Below, piece by piece: positions 11,394 to 24,096 of a DNA stretch of 64,000 nucleotides. Below the pieces are notes generated by a model. That model made no database searches. It had not been told where the DNA came from and saw only the letters and a list, made by a program, of their open reading frames with translations. Both the position numbers and the translations under genes were made by a program. Source of the stretch: Tuctoria greenei (taxonomy: Eukaryota; Streptophyta; Magnoliopsida; Poales; Poaceae); the NCBI GenBank assembly GCA_036927565.1, contig JAYESD010000007.1, forward strand, positions 4,423,644 to 4,487,643. The letters run 5' to 3'. How positions within the stretch are numbered: the stretch's first letter is position 1; each line of letters starts with the position of its first letter.

Positions 11394-13313
11394 ATGGTGA
11401 ACTCAGCGGCTGGATCATCCAACGGTCAACCTGCTGCTCAGGCTGTTGGGGGCAATCCCTCCAATATGCAGCCACCAGCAGGAGCCTCAACACCAGCAGG
11501 AATCACACTCCCACCACCACCACCTCCACCAGCAAATCAAGCTGGGCAACGCGATGGTGTGCCGGCGTCAATCACTGCGTCAGCAAATCATGACAACTCG
11601 GAACACATGCTCCATGCAGCGCGTTCTCTTCTCCAACATCCACCACCTCCGGATGCATCCCGGGATGCACTGGAACAGTGGAGGGCCGATGTGGAACATT
11701 TGGTTGCAGCAGCAGCCGAACGCCTCAGCAACCAGGGTCCTCCTCCTTCAGGACGAGCCCCATCGCAGCGACGGACTTTGTCCGGTAGACTTGGTCCGCA
11801 CGTTTCCAATAGCAGGAGACGTGCTACATCACAACAAGTGACGTCATTGCCCTCTGGGCCACGACACACTCACACGGTATCCAGGCTCTCAACTCATGAC
11901 ATCCGGGCGGAGCTTGATCGCCGATACTGCCAACAAGACGGCTGAGTCCATATTGAGCGTGCTCGTGAAAGACGGGAAGCTCAGGACCTTTCTGCTCCTG
12001 AAGGAGTAGGAGGAGGTTGTTCAGCTCTGGCCATACATCTGCGTATGGTCAGGTGGCCACAGAAGTTCCGGCCTCATCTGCCGGAGAAATTCGACGGGAC
12101 TGTCAATCCCGCCGAATTTCTTCAGATCTACTCCACTGCAATATTGGCAGCTGGAGGAAACGAGGCCGTGATGGCCAATTATTTTCCAGTGGCCTTAACT
12201 GGGACCGCCAGGTCCTGGTTTATGAGCCTTCCACCCAACTCTATCAACAGTTGGGAGGAGCTGTGCCGGCAGTTCACCGCCAACTTCGGGAGTTCATAAA
12301 CCCGACCAGGCACTAAACTGGACCTTTTTGCAGTCGTGCAAAAAGGGGGAGAATCCCTGCAATCATTCATCCAGAGGTTCTCTCAGGTACGAAACACTAT
12401 CCCTTCTATCTCTAGCGCCTCTATCATTGTGGCATTCAGACAGGGTGTACGGGACAAGAAGATGCTGGAGAAACTGGCGATCAAGGAGATCACCAGCATC
12501 ACGGAACTCTTCAGCTTGGCTGACAAATGTGCCAGAGTTGCGGAGGGCTGTGAGATGCACTCCAAACCAACCCCGGAGGGTCACAAGAAATCCTCCAAAG
12601 AAGAAGCTGCTACTTCCAGGAATGGCAAGAAGAAGAAAAAGACCAACGGCAAGAAGAAGCCGTCGGCCGGTACATCCAATGTCGCAGCTGCTGCAGCTCC
12701 GGGTGGCTGGGGGCCACGCCCCAAAAAGCGACCTCGACCGTCTTCTGAAGACGGTAGCAAGCCCAAGGTGTGGTGCCCAATTCACAAAACAGGCAGCCAC
12801 AGTTTGGAAGACTGTCGGGAGGTCCAAAACCTTGCCGAGCGCTACAACAAGTGCCGGGAAGAATCACCTTTCCGATAGAGGGAAGGAAAGCAAAAAGTCG
12901 ACGAAGCTCCAGCTGAAGAGGAGTTAGGTTTTCAGGATCCCAAAAAGGTCCTGAAGGCCATTTACACCTCCATCGATGATGATTCTGACGTCTCTGACAA
13001 CGAGCGTCGGAAGACCATGAACACCATTTTTGGTGGATCATGGGACATCACCTCACGCCGCGTCATCAAGACTATGCGTCGGGATATGGCTGCTGTAGCT
13101 CCTACAGTCAAGCCGGAACCTCATCGGAAGTGGATGGACACCGCCATCACTTTTGATGCTTCGGACTGCCCTCGGAGCATGGTTGGAGCAGGTCAGCTAC
13201 CTTTGATGGTATCTCCTACCATCAACTACATCCAGCTCCACCACGTCATGGTAGACGGAGGTTCATGGCTTAACCTCATAAGCTTCGAAGCTTTTACTAA
13301 GCTTCAACTTTGA
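11394..13313 (+). pseudogene. Tat-type gag and start of protease region
   Basis: From the ATG at 11394 a single frame runs through gag into protease, broken by stops at 11943-11945 (TGA), 12297-12299 (TAA), 12876-12878 (TAG) and 13311-13313 (TGA). The gag core reads RWPQKFRPHLPEKFDGTVNP and YFPVALTGTARSWFMSLPPN, standard for Gypsy capsid. The stretch after 12590 is lysine-rich. WCPIHKTGSHSLEDC is a CHHC-like knuckle. HHVMVDGGSWLNLIS near 13240-13285 holds the protease DGG-type active-site region, whose family norm is IDGGSS. The protein would form particles and bind RNA; this copy cannot make it whole. Confidence 0.85.
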
Positions 13314-16300
13314 CCTTCGGATCTCCACCCCTCTCGACCTTTCTCCGGAGTAGGTCCGGGGGTCATTACCCCACTCGGAGCTATTACTCTCCCCGTTACC
13401 TTCGGGACACGGGAGAAGTACCGCACCGAGAAGTTGGTCTTCGACGTCGCTCAGATCAACTTACCCTTCAATGCCATCTTGGGTAGGCCTGCCTTGTACA
13501 AATTCATGGCAGCTGCTCATTATGGTTATCTGGTGTTGAAGATGCCAATGCCAGTAGGCGTTCTCCAGATCCGCGGAGATCGTACTGCCGGAGTAACTGC
13601 TCTGGAAGAACTCCATGCACTCACCACGGCGCAAGAGGAGGACTCCATGCAGGAGCAAGCTCCAAAACCCCCGAGCATTCGTCAACGAGGCTCGACTTCT
13701 GCACCTCGTGTGCAGCCAAGCGGCGACACCGACATTCCCGTCAAAGTTGTCCAAATTGGTTCTGATGCCGCTCAGACCACCCGTATATCGGGGGGATTGA
13801 CCGACAAATAGGAACTCACGCTCATCACTTTCCTCCGGGCTAACGTCGACCTGTTTGCTTGGCAACCATCACAAATGCCTGGGATCCCCAGGGAAGTGAT
13901 TGAGCACAATCTGAAGATCTACCCTGATGCCCGGCCTGTGCATCAGAAGCCTCGGAAGCAATCCGTAGAGCGACAGAACTTCATCCGACAAGAAGTGAAG
14001 AAGTTACTCGAAGCTAGATTCATCCGAGGAGTCTTCCATCCAAAATGGCTGGCAAACCCAGTCGTTGTGCCCAAGGCCGGCGGGAAGCTTTGGATGTGCA
14101 TCGACTACACCACACTAAATAAGGCATGTCCAAAAGATCCATTCCCACTACCTAGAATAGATCAGATAGTGGATTCCACCTCCGGGTGTGAATTACTGTG
14201 TTTCCTAGACGCATATTCCGGGTATCATCAAATCAGGATGTCTAGGGAATATGAAGAGCATACCTCATTCATCACAGTAGATGGATTGTACTGTTATACA
14301 GCCATGCCCTTTGGTATCAAGAATGCAGCTTCAACTTTTGTACGAGCTATGTACAAAACTTTTGAAGAACTCATTAGAGATATAGTGGAAGTGTACGTCG
14401 ATGACATTGTGGTCAATGTCAGGAACAAGGAGTCACTCCTTGACACCTTGCAGGCTGTCTTCGACAAGCTGCGGGCCACCCGCACAAAGCTAAACCCAGA
14501 CAAGTGTGTCTTCGGGGTTAGCTCCGGAAAACTTCTCGGTTTCCTGGTAAGTCACCGGGGCATAAAAGCTAATCCGGTGAAGATTAAGGCCATTGAAGAC
14601 ATGCGGCCACCAACCCGCATCAAAGACGTCCAAAAGTTAACTGGATGTCTAGCAGCCCTCAGCCGGTTCATTTCAAGACTGGCGGAATGGGCACTCCTCT
14701 TCTTCAAGTTATTGAGGAAGTCCGGACCATTCCAATGGTCCGAAGAAGCAGAGAAGGCATTCCAGGAGCTGAAACAGTTCCTCACCACCCTACCAATTCT
14801 GGTAGCTCCGAACCCTAGTGAGCCTTTGTTGCTTTACATTTCAGCAAGTGACGAAGTCGTCAGTATGGTTCTGGTTGCGGAGAGACCAGAGCTACCTCAT
14901 ACTCAAGAATCCAGACCCCTTCGGGAGGGTCCGAAGATACCTAAAAGCGAGTCTGGGTCCCAGCTCCCAGACTCGAATCCACAAGAAGTCACTTCAAGAG
15001 ACCCAGACCCCTCCAAGAGGGTTTAGGTCGCTTCTGAAGAAGCCTCGGGTTCCTCCAGCCAGGACCCGGAGGTCCTCGAAGAAAATCCGGATTCCTCCGG
15101 GAGGATCCGGGTCAGTGAAGAGGAAACTCCGGACTCCTCCGGGAGGGTCCGGACCATTCAGCACCCGGTGTACTTCATTAGTGAAGTACTACATGATGCC
15201 AAGACTCGATATCTAGAAGTGCATAAGCTGCTCTATGCAGTGCTTATTGCCTCCAGGAAGCTTCGCCATTACTTCCAAGCTCACAAAGTCTTAGTGGTGA
15301 CCTCTTACCCACTTCGAGCAATCTTGCATAATCCCAATTCAACTGGGAATATTGCAAAGTGGGCAGCGGAATTGGCTGAATTTGATCTTGAATTCATTTC
15401 AAGGCAAGCAGTCAAGAGTCAAGCATTGGCAGATTTTGTGGCAGAATGGACTCCCTCTCCATCAAATCCTGGGGGCCCCAGTGAGCAGAAGACGGAGCAT
15501 CAAGCTCCAGCCTTCACCGAGCCTAACTGGACCCTCTACTTCGACGGCTCCATGCAGAAGCAGGGGGCCGAAGCTGGAATCCTTCTCCTTGCACCTACCG
15601 GGGAGAAGGTGAAATACATGGTACACCTTGACTTCAAGGCGACCAACAACATGGCAGAGTACGAAGCGCTCATCTACGGACTAAAGGTGGCACTGTCATA
15701 TGGTGTCAAGCAACTGCTAGTCAAGGGAGATTCGCAGCTCATCATTAAGCACGTGAAGGGTGAATGTTTCTGCAATAATCTCCAGCTAGCTGCTTACCTC
15801 CTTGAAGTCCAGAGGCTTCAGAAGGACTTCGAAGTCCTAGATCTCCACCATGTTCAGCGTGGCCATAACGCTGAAGCTGACGAACTCTCGACGAAAGCAT
15901 CAACCGGAGCTCTAGCTCCTGACGGAATTTTTGTCCGGAGGTTGTCAAAACCAACAGCTCAGCCAGCCGAACTGAGCGAAGGGGGCGAGATCAGCATCCC
16001 GAAGCTGACGGTCCCGATGGCCCTGTTACCATGGCAGCCATCAAGGGTCGTAGGTGCTGCCGGGAGCTCCGAGCAACCCAGCACGCAAGATTCAAAAGCT
16101 CAAGCTAGTTCCGATGCATGGATCTCGGAGATCTGGAGCTACTTGAAAGACAACATCCTTCCTGACGATGATGTATCCGCTGACCGGGTAGTCAGATTGG
16201 CTAAAAGATACACGCTGGTAGAAGGGGATCTCTACTGGCGTGGTGCCAATGGCATCCTAATGCGGTGCATCACAAGGGAAGAAGGCTGCGAACTCCTCGC

Positions 16301-17353
16301 AGAAATCCATGGAGGCGAGTGTGGGAACCACGCGTCTTCCCGCACGCTGGTTGGTAAAGCCTTTCGGCATGGTTTCTACTGGCCTACAGCACTCCAGGAT
16401 GCAACTGAGCTGGTAAAGAAATGTGAAGCATGTCAATTCCATGCAAAGCAAATTCACACACCAGCTCAGCCCCTACAAATGATACCTCCTACATGGCCCT
16501 TCGTTGTGTGGGGGATGGACATCTTGGGACCTTTCCAAGAGTCGTCGGAGGTTACAAGTTCCTGTACGTCGCCATTGATAAGTTCACCAAGTGGCCGGAA
16601 GCAACTCCAGTTGTGACAATCAACAAGCAATCTGCTATCAACTTTTTGCAGTCCATTGTATGCAGATATGGAGTCCCAAACAAAATCATCACTGATAATG
16701 AGACCCAATTCACAAGCTCTGCATTCCAAGGATATTGCGAAGACCTCAGCATACAAGTTTGCTACGCCTCCGTAGCTCACCCAGCAAGCAATGGCCAAGC
16801 CGAGAGAGCAAATGCTGAAATCCTTAAAGGACTCAAGACGCGCACATATGAGTGCTTAAAAAAACATGGAGCTAACTGGATTGAAGAGCTTCCACCCACT
16901 TTATGGGCCAACAGGACATCTCCAAACCGGTCAACTGGAGAGACATCCTTCTTTCTGGTGTACGAAGCTGAAGCAATCCTTCCTCCGGAAATCACCTTGG
17001 GTTCACTCCGGGTCCGGACCTTCGACGAAGCCACGCAGGATCAGCTCCGGCGTGAAGACCTAGACCTCCTTGAGGAGGGAAGGTGCCAAGCAGCTGCTCG
17101 GAATGCCCGATATCACCATGCCCTACGGCGTTATCATCAGCGGCATGTACACAACCGACAGCTCGAGGAAGGCGATCTAGTGCTATGGAGAATACAATCC
17201 AGAGAAGTGTTAAACAAACTCTCCCCCGGCTGGGAGGGACCCTTCCGAGTGATTAAAGTATCCCATCCCGGAAGCGTTCGCTTGGCTACCGAGGATGGGA
17301 CACCTCTCCCAAATCCTTGGAACATCGAGCACCTCCGTAAGTTCTACACTTAA
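13314..17353 (+). pseudogene. Tat-type pol: protease end, RT, RNase H, aRNH, integrase
   Basis: The frame continues from gag with stops at 13809-13811 and 15024-15026. RT spans about 13875-14800: WMCIDYTTLNKACPKDPFPL, CFLDAYSGYHQIRM and the catalytic VYVDDIVV near 14391-14414. An about 280-bp repetitive insert (14880-15165) sits in the first RNase H. A second, archaeal-type RNase H reads LYFDGSMQKQGAEAGILL and NNMAEYEALIYGL (about 15535-15900). Integrase has the HHCC zinc region ending CEACQ, then the three acidic residues in GMDILGPF, ITDNETQF and QAERANAE. A frameshift near 16540 separates the first acidic residue from the others. It ends HLRKFYT at 17353. All enzymatic domains are present, but interrupted. 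Confidence 0.9.
14880..15165 (+). repeat. Repetitive insert inside the Tat-type RNase H region
   Basis: Between ERPELPH and HPVYFISEVL, normally close together, lie imperfect repeats of TCCGGACTCCTCCGGGAGGG type coding for PDSSGR-like units. The downstream frame is preserved across the insert apart from one TAG at 15024. Confidence 0.7.
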
Positions 17354-18596
17354 TACCACGGAGGTGAGTCTTAAGTAACTTGAGGTGTATGTTATAGAGT
17401 CATTGTACAAAGTCGGGTAGTTCCTCCGGGAGAACAGCCGGACCTTCCCCGGAAGGTCCACAAAGTTCATGCAACACTTGTCACAGTCTTAGAACTAAAA
17501 GTGTGGCTAGCTACCCTGGGACAAACAAGAAATTAAACACACTTAGCTTGGTTCCGTACCCTAAGAGTGTACTTGTTTCCCTTGTACCCCGGACCTATAA
17601 TGAAATACATCTTCAGGTGAAACAGACTCCACGTGCATTCATTTTGTACAGGCTCAAAATTTTTTATTTTTCTCTTTCTTGTCTATAACAAGGACGCGCA
17701 GTTCTTAAAATTTTTTTTAGTTCGACCAGTTCATATACAATTCGAGTTGTATTGTCTATTCTTTTGAATTCAAATATTGTTCATGGCTCATTCGCCTGAA
17801 TGCCGCCAAGCCAATCTAGGGCCAGAGTGTGCTATCGACTTAGTCTGGTCAAGCACCCTAAGTATGCCACTCTACCTACACCCCGGCAGGCCGAAGTAAG
17901 GCGAGTCCAAGTACAATTGAATCCGGAAGAAAAGGCAACGCATTCGATTGTGTTTAGAATCGCGTTTGACCTAAAACTTTCTCGAGAATCGTAAGCCGCG
18001 ATGAAGTTATAGGCAAGAAACGAATTTTACTATTTTTTTTGACTTCAGTGTGCAGGAAAAATAAAATACACGTTGATGGAGAAAAGTCGGAGCTAACAAA
18101 GCTTCGAATCCTCTGGATGGCTTGTAATCGATGTTAACAAGCATCACCGGAGCAACCAAGCCCGGTAAAGCTAGGGGGGCCAGCCGTCGACGTAAAAGAT
18201 GGTGAGAAGACCCCACAAGTGGAGTCTGCTGTCCACAAGTTACGTGTTGGCAAAGGTCAGTGCCGGAGCTACTAAGCTCCGACACCCCGGAGGACTAACT
18301 CTCGATGCTCTATGCGTTGATAGGGACTATTATCGGAGCTACTAAGCTCTGACGGTAGTCAGTTTGACCTCAGGGGGCCTTCACCATCAAAGACTTTAGA
18401 CCTACGTTCTACAAGTTCGAAGAAAATGAGTCTTCAACAAAACATAATATCCTCTTGGTACATGGTCACAATCAAATTGTGTACATCTACCAGGGGGCCA
18501 AATGAAGACAAAAAGTGAAATTCACAAAAATTTGGGGATTTCATTCATCTGGAGACAAGGGATTACAAAATTGAGGAAGAAGAAGAGAGGATACAA
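17354..18596. other. Tat-type spacer after integrase, with small hairpin repeats
   Basis: No coding region was recognised. Between about 18090 and 18345 a hairpin motif recurs: CGGAGCTACTAAGCTCCG near 18253-18272, CGGAGCTACTAAGCTCTG near 18333-18352, and weaker versions near 18090 and 18148. This spacer separates the sense genes from the antisense gene. Confidence 0.5.
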
Positions 18597-18803
18597 GTGG
18601 GAACTACGGAAATGGTCCTAGACCCTATGGAAGAATTGAGCGACTTTCTGGGCAACCTCCGACACGTTGGCTCGGGCAGCTTCCCCTTCTCCTTCAACGG
18701 GACCTTCAAGCACCGGGTCCAGAGGAAATTGGGAGTTCCGGCTGGTGTAGCACGTCAGCACGTACTCTGCAACGTTCTTCGCCAGGGATTGCCCCTCAAC
18801 CTC

Positions 18804-21800
18804 CTATTGGTCTGCGATGACATCGCCCACCTTGGAGAGCTTGCTACCTGCAGAGCTCAGTGCCTGCAGCGCTAGGTCCGGCTCCGGCTCCAGATCATCC
18901 GGGCGCACGGGACTGAAGCCCATTGGTGTCAGCGCGTCGTTGGCCTTGCCCAGGAACTCCCAAATTTGTAGAGAGTCCGCAGTCCTCAAGCCTTTCAATT
19001 CTTCCAAAGATCTTCTGGCCACCACCAGTTCGGAATTCTCACGGGCGAGGCGCTCAACTTCTTTGGCGTTTTGCTGAATCTTCTCAGCAACCCGCTTCTC
19101 GAGTTTTCCAAGCTCCTCCTCCCGGAGGTGGATCTTGTTCCGGCGGTCGACCAGGTCCTTCTCCCTGCCCCTCACTTTCTTTTCCCTGGCAACGAGGGCA
19201 CACTCCCGTTCATGGAGCTCCTGCCCTCGCACCCAGGCTTTCTTCTCCTCCTCTACGCAACGCTCTTCCAATTTCTTGGCGCGCTCCTCAAGGCCCTTGT
19301 CAGCCAGAGCCACCTTCTTGGAGAGATCCTCCTCCCTCCTCAGGACGTCATCCCGCAGCTCTAGGAGTTTCTGCTCTTCATCTTCAAGCCGTTTCTCCCT
19401 CTCTTCAAGTGCCTCTCGGCGCTTGATGAGTGTAGTGTTAATGGCCTCAAGCCTTTCGTGGCGTTCATCGGCCGCACTATTGGCTGCTTTGGCCTGATCG
19501 TAGATCTCTCGAGATTGAGCGTCGAGGGCTCGATTCATACTCTCACTGTCATCCAATAATTTGCCCCAATACTCCAGGCGGACCTTCTCCCGCTTGATCC
19601 ACTCTTTGTCATCCGCTAGCCTTGACAGCGCCAGCTTGGTCTCGAAGTAGAGCCGGTTACGCCACCTCCTAAGGGTTTGGCGCTCCTCTTCAAGAGCCTT
19701 GCTGTCGTGGAAGAAGGCCAGTTGGACTTGGCGCAGACTGGAACATGCGTTGTCAATGGGCAGTGACAACGGGATAGGTTCCGGACCTGCTGGGATCTCC
19801 TCTGCTGGTTCCAGCGGGTTTTCAGATACAAAAATTGGGTCCCACTCCACAAGAGTGGTCCCCTGTGTCTCCATGGCACTAGGGCCGTCCTCCGGGATGG
19901 CCTCAGTCGCCATCGAGGAGAGCCCCGCCGTCAAGTCTTCATTCACCCCCTCAGACAGGGGGCCAGCGACTTCACCAGGGCACTCCGGCTCAGCCGTGGG
20001 TACCTCCGACGTCATCACTTCCGGAGCAGGGGCCGCTTCAGGCTCCGGCCTTGGCACCTCCTCTGAGGGGGGCTCGAGCTCCGACACTTCTGTATCAACC
20101 GGCTCGGGAGCCGGAAGATCTTCATCTTCAATCGGCCCTGTAGCCGGAGCTCCAACAACTACCGGCACTGTGACCGGTGCTTCTGAGGTAGCCGACCCAA
20201 CCGCTGGGACTTCCTCAACATCCAGCGCGCACGCCGGGACTTCAATCACCTCCGGCTCGACTGTCGGAGCTTCGACAATTTCTGGCTCTAGGGCCGGAAT
20301 CACAGCTTCTTCCGGCTCAACGGGCGGAGCTTTCATCATCTCAGCACCAGGACCTGGAGCTTCAACCTCCGGGACAGGTGCCACTAGCGCATCTTCACTC
20401 CCGCGGTGCGGCGCTACCACGGGAGCCTCTGGGGAGGAGTCGAGGTCCATGACCACGATAGCCGACGCCGGAGCTGTCGCAACTTCATCCACCACTTGGG
20501 GCGGCACCGGGACAGGAGCATAAGCTTCCACCCTCACGGCTTCAGCCGCTGTGGCTGAGGGTGGAGCCTCACTCCCCTTCTTGGGGACGCTGCAGATGAT
20601 GAACGAAGAAACTTAAAAAATAGTTACTACAATTAAAACAACTATCCAAGGTAAAGATTAAAAATTACCTTGGGAGGCTTCCACACCAGCTTGCGCAGAA
20701 CCTTTTTCCCGGGCGTTCTGGGCTGGTCATAGCCGGCGTGGAAGCTCCGGAAGGCCCCCCAGAACTCATCGCGGCCACGAGTGTTTCCCAAGTCGAGGCC
20801 CCCCTCGATCGGGAAGAACCCCCGGACCTGGAGGCCTCCACCGGCCCAGGTGCTGGAGTTGCATGCCCGGAGCTAACACCCCGGGAGGACCCCACTGCGG
20901 GAACAGTCGCGCTCCGGGAAGACCCCACTGCGGGAACAGTCGCGCCTCGGGAGGACCCCACTACGGGAATAGTCACCGCAGTTGTAGAAGACCTTCCCCT
21001 CTGGGGATAAGGAGCCGACGCAGAAGTAGCGGGCCTGACGGACCTTCCGTCGGCGTACTGCAGCTTCCTCTTCCGGCTCACGGGTTCATCCGCCAGCTCC
21101 TTGCCCTTGCCGACGACCTCTTCCCTCGGCTTCGGAGCAGGGTCGGAGCCATCCTCGGGCATTTCGGGGATCACTACCCTGGTGGTTGATCTTCTCTCGA
21201 CGACACCAAGGTCGTCAAGCACGGGCATCTTCCGCCGGAGCTCCCTGCTGAACTCCACTTCCACGTTCAGAGGAAGAAAAGCTAATGGCGGAGTCAAGTC
21301 GTCACCATCGATGTTGATTTCGTGCTGGAATTTCTTGAGGTGGAACTCCAAGGTTTTCCTCACCATGTTGGACTTCAGCCCGGTCTCGACCCGGTCGTCG
21401 TCCATCATGCTATTGAGGGCCCATGCGAGTTTCTCTCTCCTCTTCAGCGGCGCCCACCTGTTGACCAAGAAGTTGCAAAACACCGCCTGAGGAGTCAATC
21501 CTCCCTCCACGCATTGGTGGATCCTGGTCAAAGCAGGGTTGAAGGCTTCCACCAGCACCGGAGCTTCACTCCAGATTGTCGTGTCGATGCTGGGAAGGCC
21601 TTCGGGCAGCTCCAGCCTCTCGTGCTCCTCCACCCGGACGACTATCGAGTCCTTCTTCCAATAATCCCACTTCCCAGAGGGAAATGACCGGAGGTACTTG
21701 AATGGGCACTTCTTGCGCTTCACGAAGTAGTAGAAGCCAAGATACTCATTGCTCCTGCCGGTGGTATGGACGGTGAAGAAGGTCCGGAAGATTTCAATGT

Positions 21801-22154
21801 AGGGGGGGATGCCCACCCACATCTCACAGAAGTGGACGAAAATGGACACAAGAAGAATGGAGTGGGGCCAAGATGATACTGCAGACCATAGAAGTCTAGC
21901 AGCATCAAGAAAAAGGAAGAAAAAGGTGGGATCAACCCCACCATGGCGTACGAGGAGAAGTACACCATTTCGCCGGCGTGCTCCTTCTCAAACGGGAGCT
22001 CTCCACCGGCGCGGACCGAGCGGTTGAAGAAGTCCGAGGACCATCCCATGAGGGCCCGGACCTTCTTCAGGTCGCCGTCGGTCTTCAAGCGACTCTCGCG
22101 GAGACCCAAGTCCATCGCGGCACGGCTAGGCAAGAGAAGAAAAGCGGAGCACAA
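18804..22154 (-). pseudogene. Antisense accessory gene of the Tat-type element
   Basis: On the minus strand an N-terminal block (22154 to about 21870) reads MVYFSSYAMVGLIPPFSSFF then MLLDFYGLQYHLGP. It continues in another frame (about 21870-20669) with SIFVHFCEMWVGIPPYIEIF, typical of the 'putative gypsy type transposon' family (PF04195, from memory). A GT-AG intron fits 20668-20590. The last exon (20589-18804) is proline/glutamate-rich, then a long charged coiled coil (RREALEEREKRLEDEEQKLL). It ends at a TAG at 18804-18806. An 11-aa unit, VGSSRGATVPA, is repeated three times (20880-20978). One frameshift near 21870, and probably one near 20700, break it. Known Tat elements carry antisense ORFs here; function unknown. 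Confidence 0.75.
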
Positions 22155-22649
22155 GTTGGGATTTTGAGCGCAAGATCAGATGGGAGGCGTAAAGAGCCCC
22201 AAACGGTGCGCACTTTCCTTCTTAAGTAAACCCTCGTGACGCTTGGATGGAAACCGCAGAGAAGTCGAAGATACCACTCCAAAATTCCACCCAGCCGATG
22301 ACAAGAGGGCCCAGGACTACCCCGACGATCAAGTCGAGGTTCTTACCCAGGCGAACGGTTGCCATCATGAGGCGGGAAGCCCGAAGGCGGCGGCCTGACA
22401 AGGCGCGCGGAACCGATACAATTTTCGTATCGGGAACCGACGACCTTCAATTGCGTGAGATCCGCACGCCAAAGATCTCACCTGCCGCACACGGGATATG
22501 CCACACGGCGAAGATTTAACTCCGAACCATCGCCAACGGCACATACGAAGACCTTTGAAGACTCAGTTCAAAAGTCGAAGGATGGACCCACCTCCAGCAG
22601 AACAACTTCATCCAAGGGGCCTTCCCTGTAGGTGGGCCCAGGGGGCCAC

Positions 22650-23491
22650 TGTCGGTACCCTGGGTACCATATACCCCTTGGGATTGCAAAGATATCAAGG
22701 GAAAGTCACCCACTTGATCTGAAGACCTTCGGAGGCCCACATGTCAGACATGTCCAGACCCGCTTCTCCAACATGGTTAGCCCCAGGGTCGCCACGGGTA
22801 CTATCAAACTGGAGCTACCGCCCGCAAGGGAGGAAGCTCCGAACTACGTACCGAAGTGGCATCCCCGGACCTAACCCCAGACCGAGGGAAGCTCCGGTGC
22901 TGACACGTGTTAGCTAACCCCGGAACTATCTGTTCTCCATAGTGTGCTCCTGTGCTGCCACGTGTACAACCATCGGATCTTCACCCTCTAACCTCCAGAA
23001 GACCCTGCAACGGCTCCGGATCTTCGAAGGGGAATCGAGGACTTCAAGACCTGATTAAGTGTCATTAATACCATATTAATGACACTTAATCGGACGACCT
23101 TAAATACCAGTAACGGTGCTGTCAAAGCCCATTACATGATCATTAAGGGCAATTAAACGTGTTTAAGAGGTATCAACACTAGTAAACATCGGGGACACAT
23201 GTCGGGCCAAGCTAATTTGTAACGGCCTGCCCTTATACTATAAAAGGACAGGCCAACAACGTTTACACACACGTTCCATAGACGCTCGGTACAAGCTCAT
23301 ACAGCTAATACAACACCAACACACCCGTGGAGTAGGGTATTACGCTCAGGCGGCCCGAACCACGTAAACTTCTGTGTCTCCTGTGTCATTTACAATTCAT
23401 CTTCTTGAATCTCCGTGCGCCCACACCGAACATCAAACTCCTCTAACACTTTAGTAGTGTCGGGAGATCTGCCGGTTCCAAACCACCGACA
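22650..23491 (+). repeat. Tat-type element 3' LTR
   Basis: 842 bp, matching 10517-11356 with about 29 differences. The polypurine tract GGGCCCAGGGGGCCAC lies just before it. The same 17-bp inverted repeat is present near 23053-23091, and TATAAAA is at 23239-23245. Confidence 0.95.
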
Positions 23492-24096
23492 ATGATGATG
23501 ACACGGAGGTTGATATGATGGATGAGATGCTGGAAGCTATACGACCAGAGCTTACGGAGGATCCTCCTACATTGGAGGTTAAAAATTTCTTTGACCTTCT
23601 CAAAGATTCAGAACAGCCGCTGCATGGACACGCTGAAATGACAATCCTCACTTTTGTGACTAGAATTATGATAATTAAGTCTAAGTAATTCTTTTCTAAT
23701 AACTGTTACAACGACCTCATCAATTTGTTCATCGATGTCGTTCCACATTCCCACAAAGTGCCTAAAGATATGTATAAGTCGAAAAAAAATTATTTCCAGT
23801 CTCAGTATGAACTACGAGCTGATTGATGTGTGTCCACACAACTTCATGCTTTTCTTTAGAGAACATGCAAATGAGAACAAATGTTTAAAATATGGTCAAC
23901 CAAGGTTTGTCGAAGTTATTAATATCAATGGTGATACTGTGATGATGGAAGTCGCATGTAAGCAGCTTCGTTATTTACCCGTAACACCTAGGTTGAACGG
24001 TTGTTCCTTTAAAAAAACCGCGTGACATATGAGATGGCACAAAGAAGGTGAGCGTCAGAACAATGGAGTCATGAAGCACCCATCCGACGGTGAGCC
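23492..24096 (+). pseudogene. CACTA 1 TNP2-type transposase, middle remnant
   Basis: It continues the exon cut at 10516: FFDLLKDSEQPLHGHAEM, TILTFVTRIMIIKSK then a stop near 23686. With frame changes it goes on as VCPHNFMLFFREHANENKC, QLRYLPVTPRL and MRWHKEGERQ...MKHPSDGEP. These are the conserved landmarks ahead of the catalytic part of TNP2 (Transposase_21). The catalytic region itself is absent: sequence after HPSDGEP jumps to the second CACTA gene. Confidence 0.8.

Larger units (their letters stand above)
10517..23491 (+). mobile_element. Gypsy LTR retrotransposon, Tat-type, with antisense gene
   Basis: LTRs of 840 bp (10517-11356) and 842 bp (22650-23491) begin TGTC and end GACA, with the 5-bp duplication ATGAT at 10512-10516 and 23492-23496. 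A primer-binding site follows the 5' LTR and a purine-rich tract precedes the 3' LTR (22634-22649). Order is gag, protease, reverse transcriptase, RNase H, an extra archaeal-type RNase H, integrase, then a 5-kb region with an antisense gene. The dual RNase H and the antisense gene point to the Tat lineage. About 29 LTR differences were counted by eye (near 3.5 percent), so the insertion is not recent. Six in-frame stops and one frameshift inactivate it. Confidence 0.92.

Noticed and set aside
19699..20523. 274-codon plus-strand serine/glycine-rich frame
   Set aside because: Shadow of the antisense accessory gene, whose minus-strand frame has the coiled coil and the splice sites.
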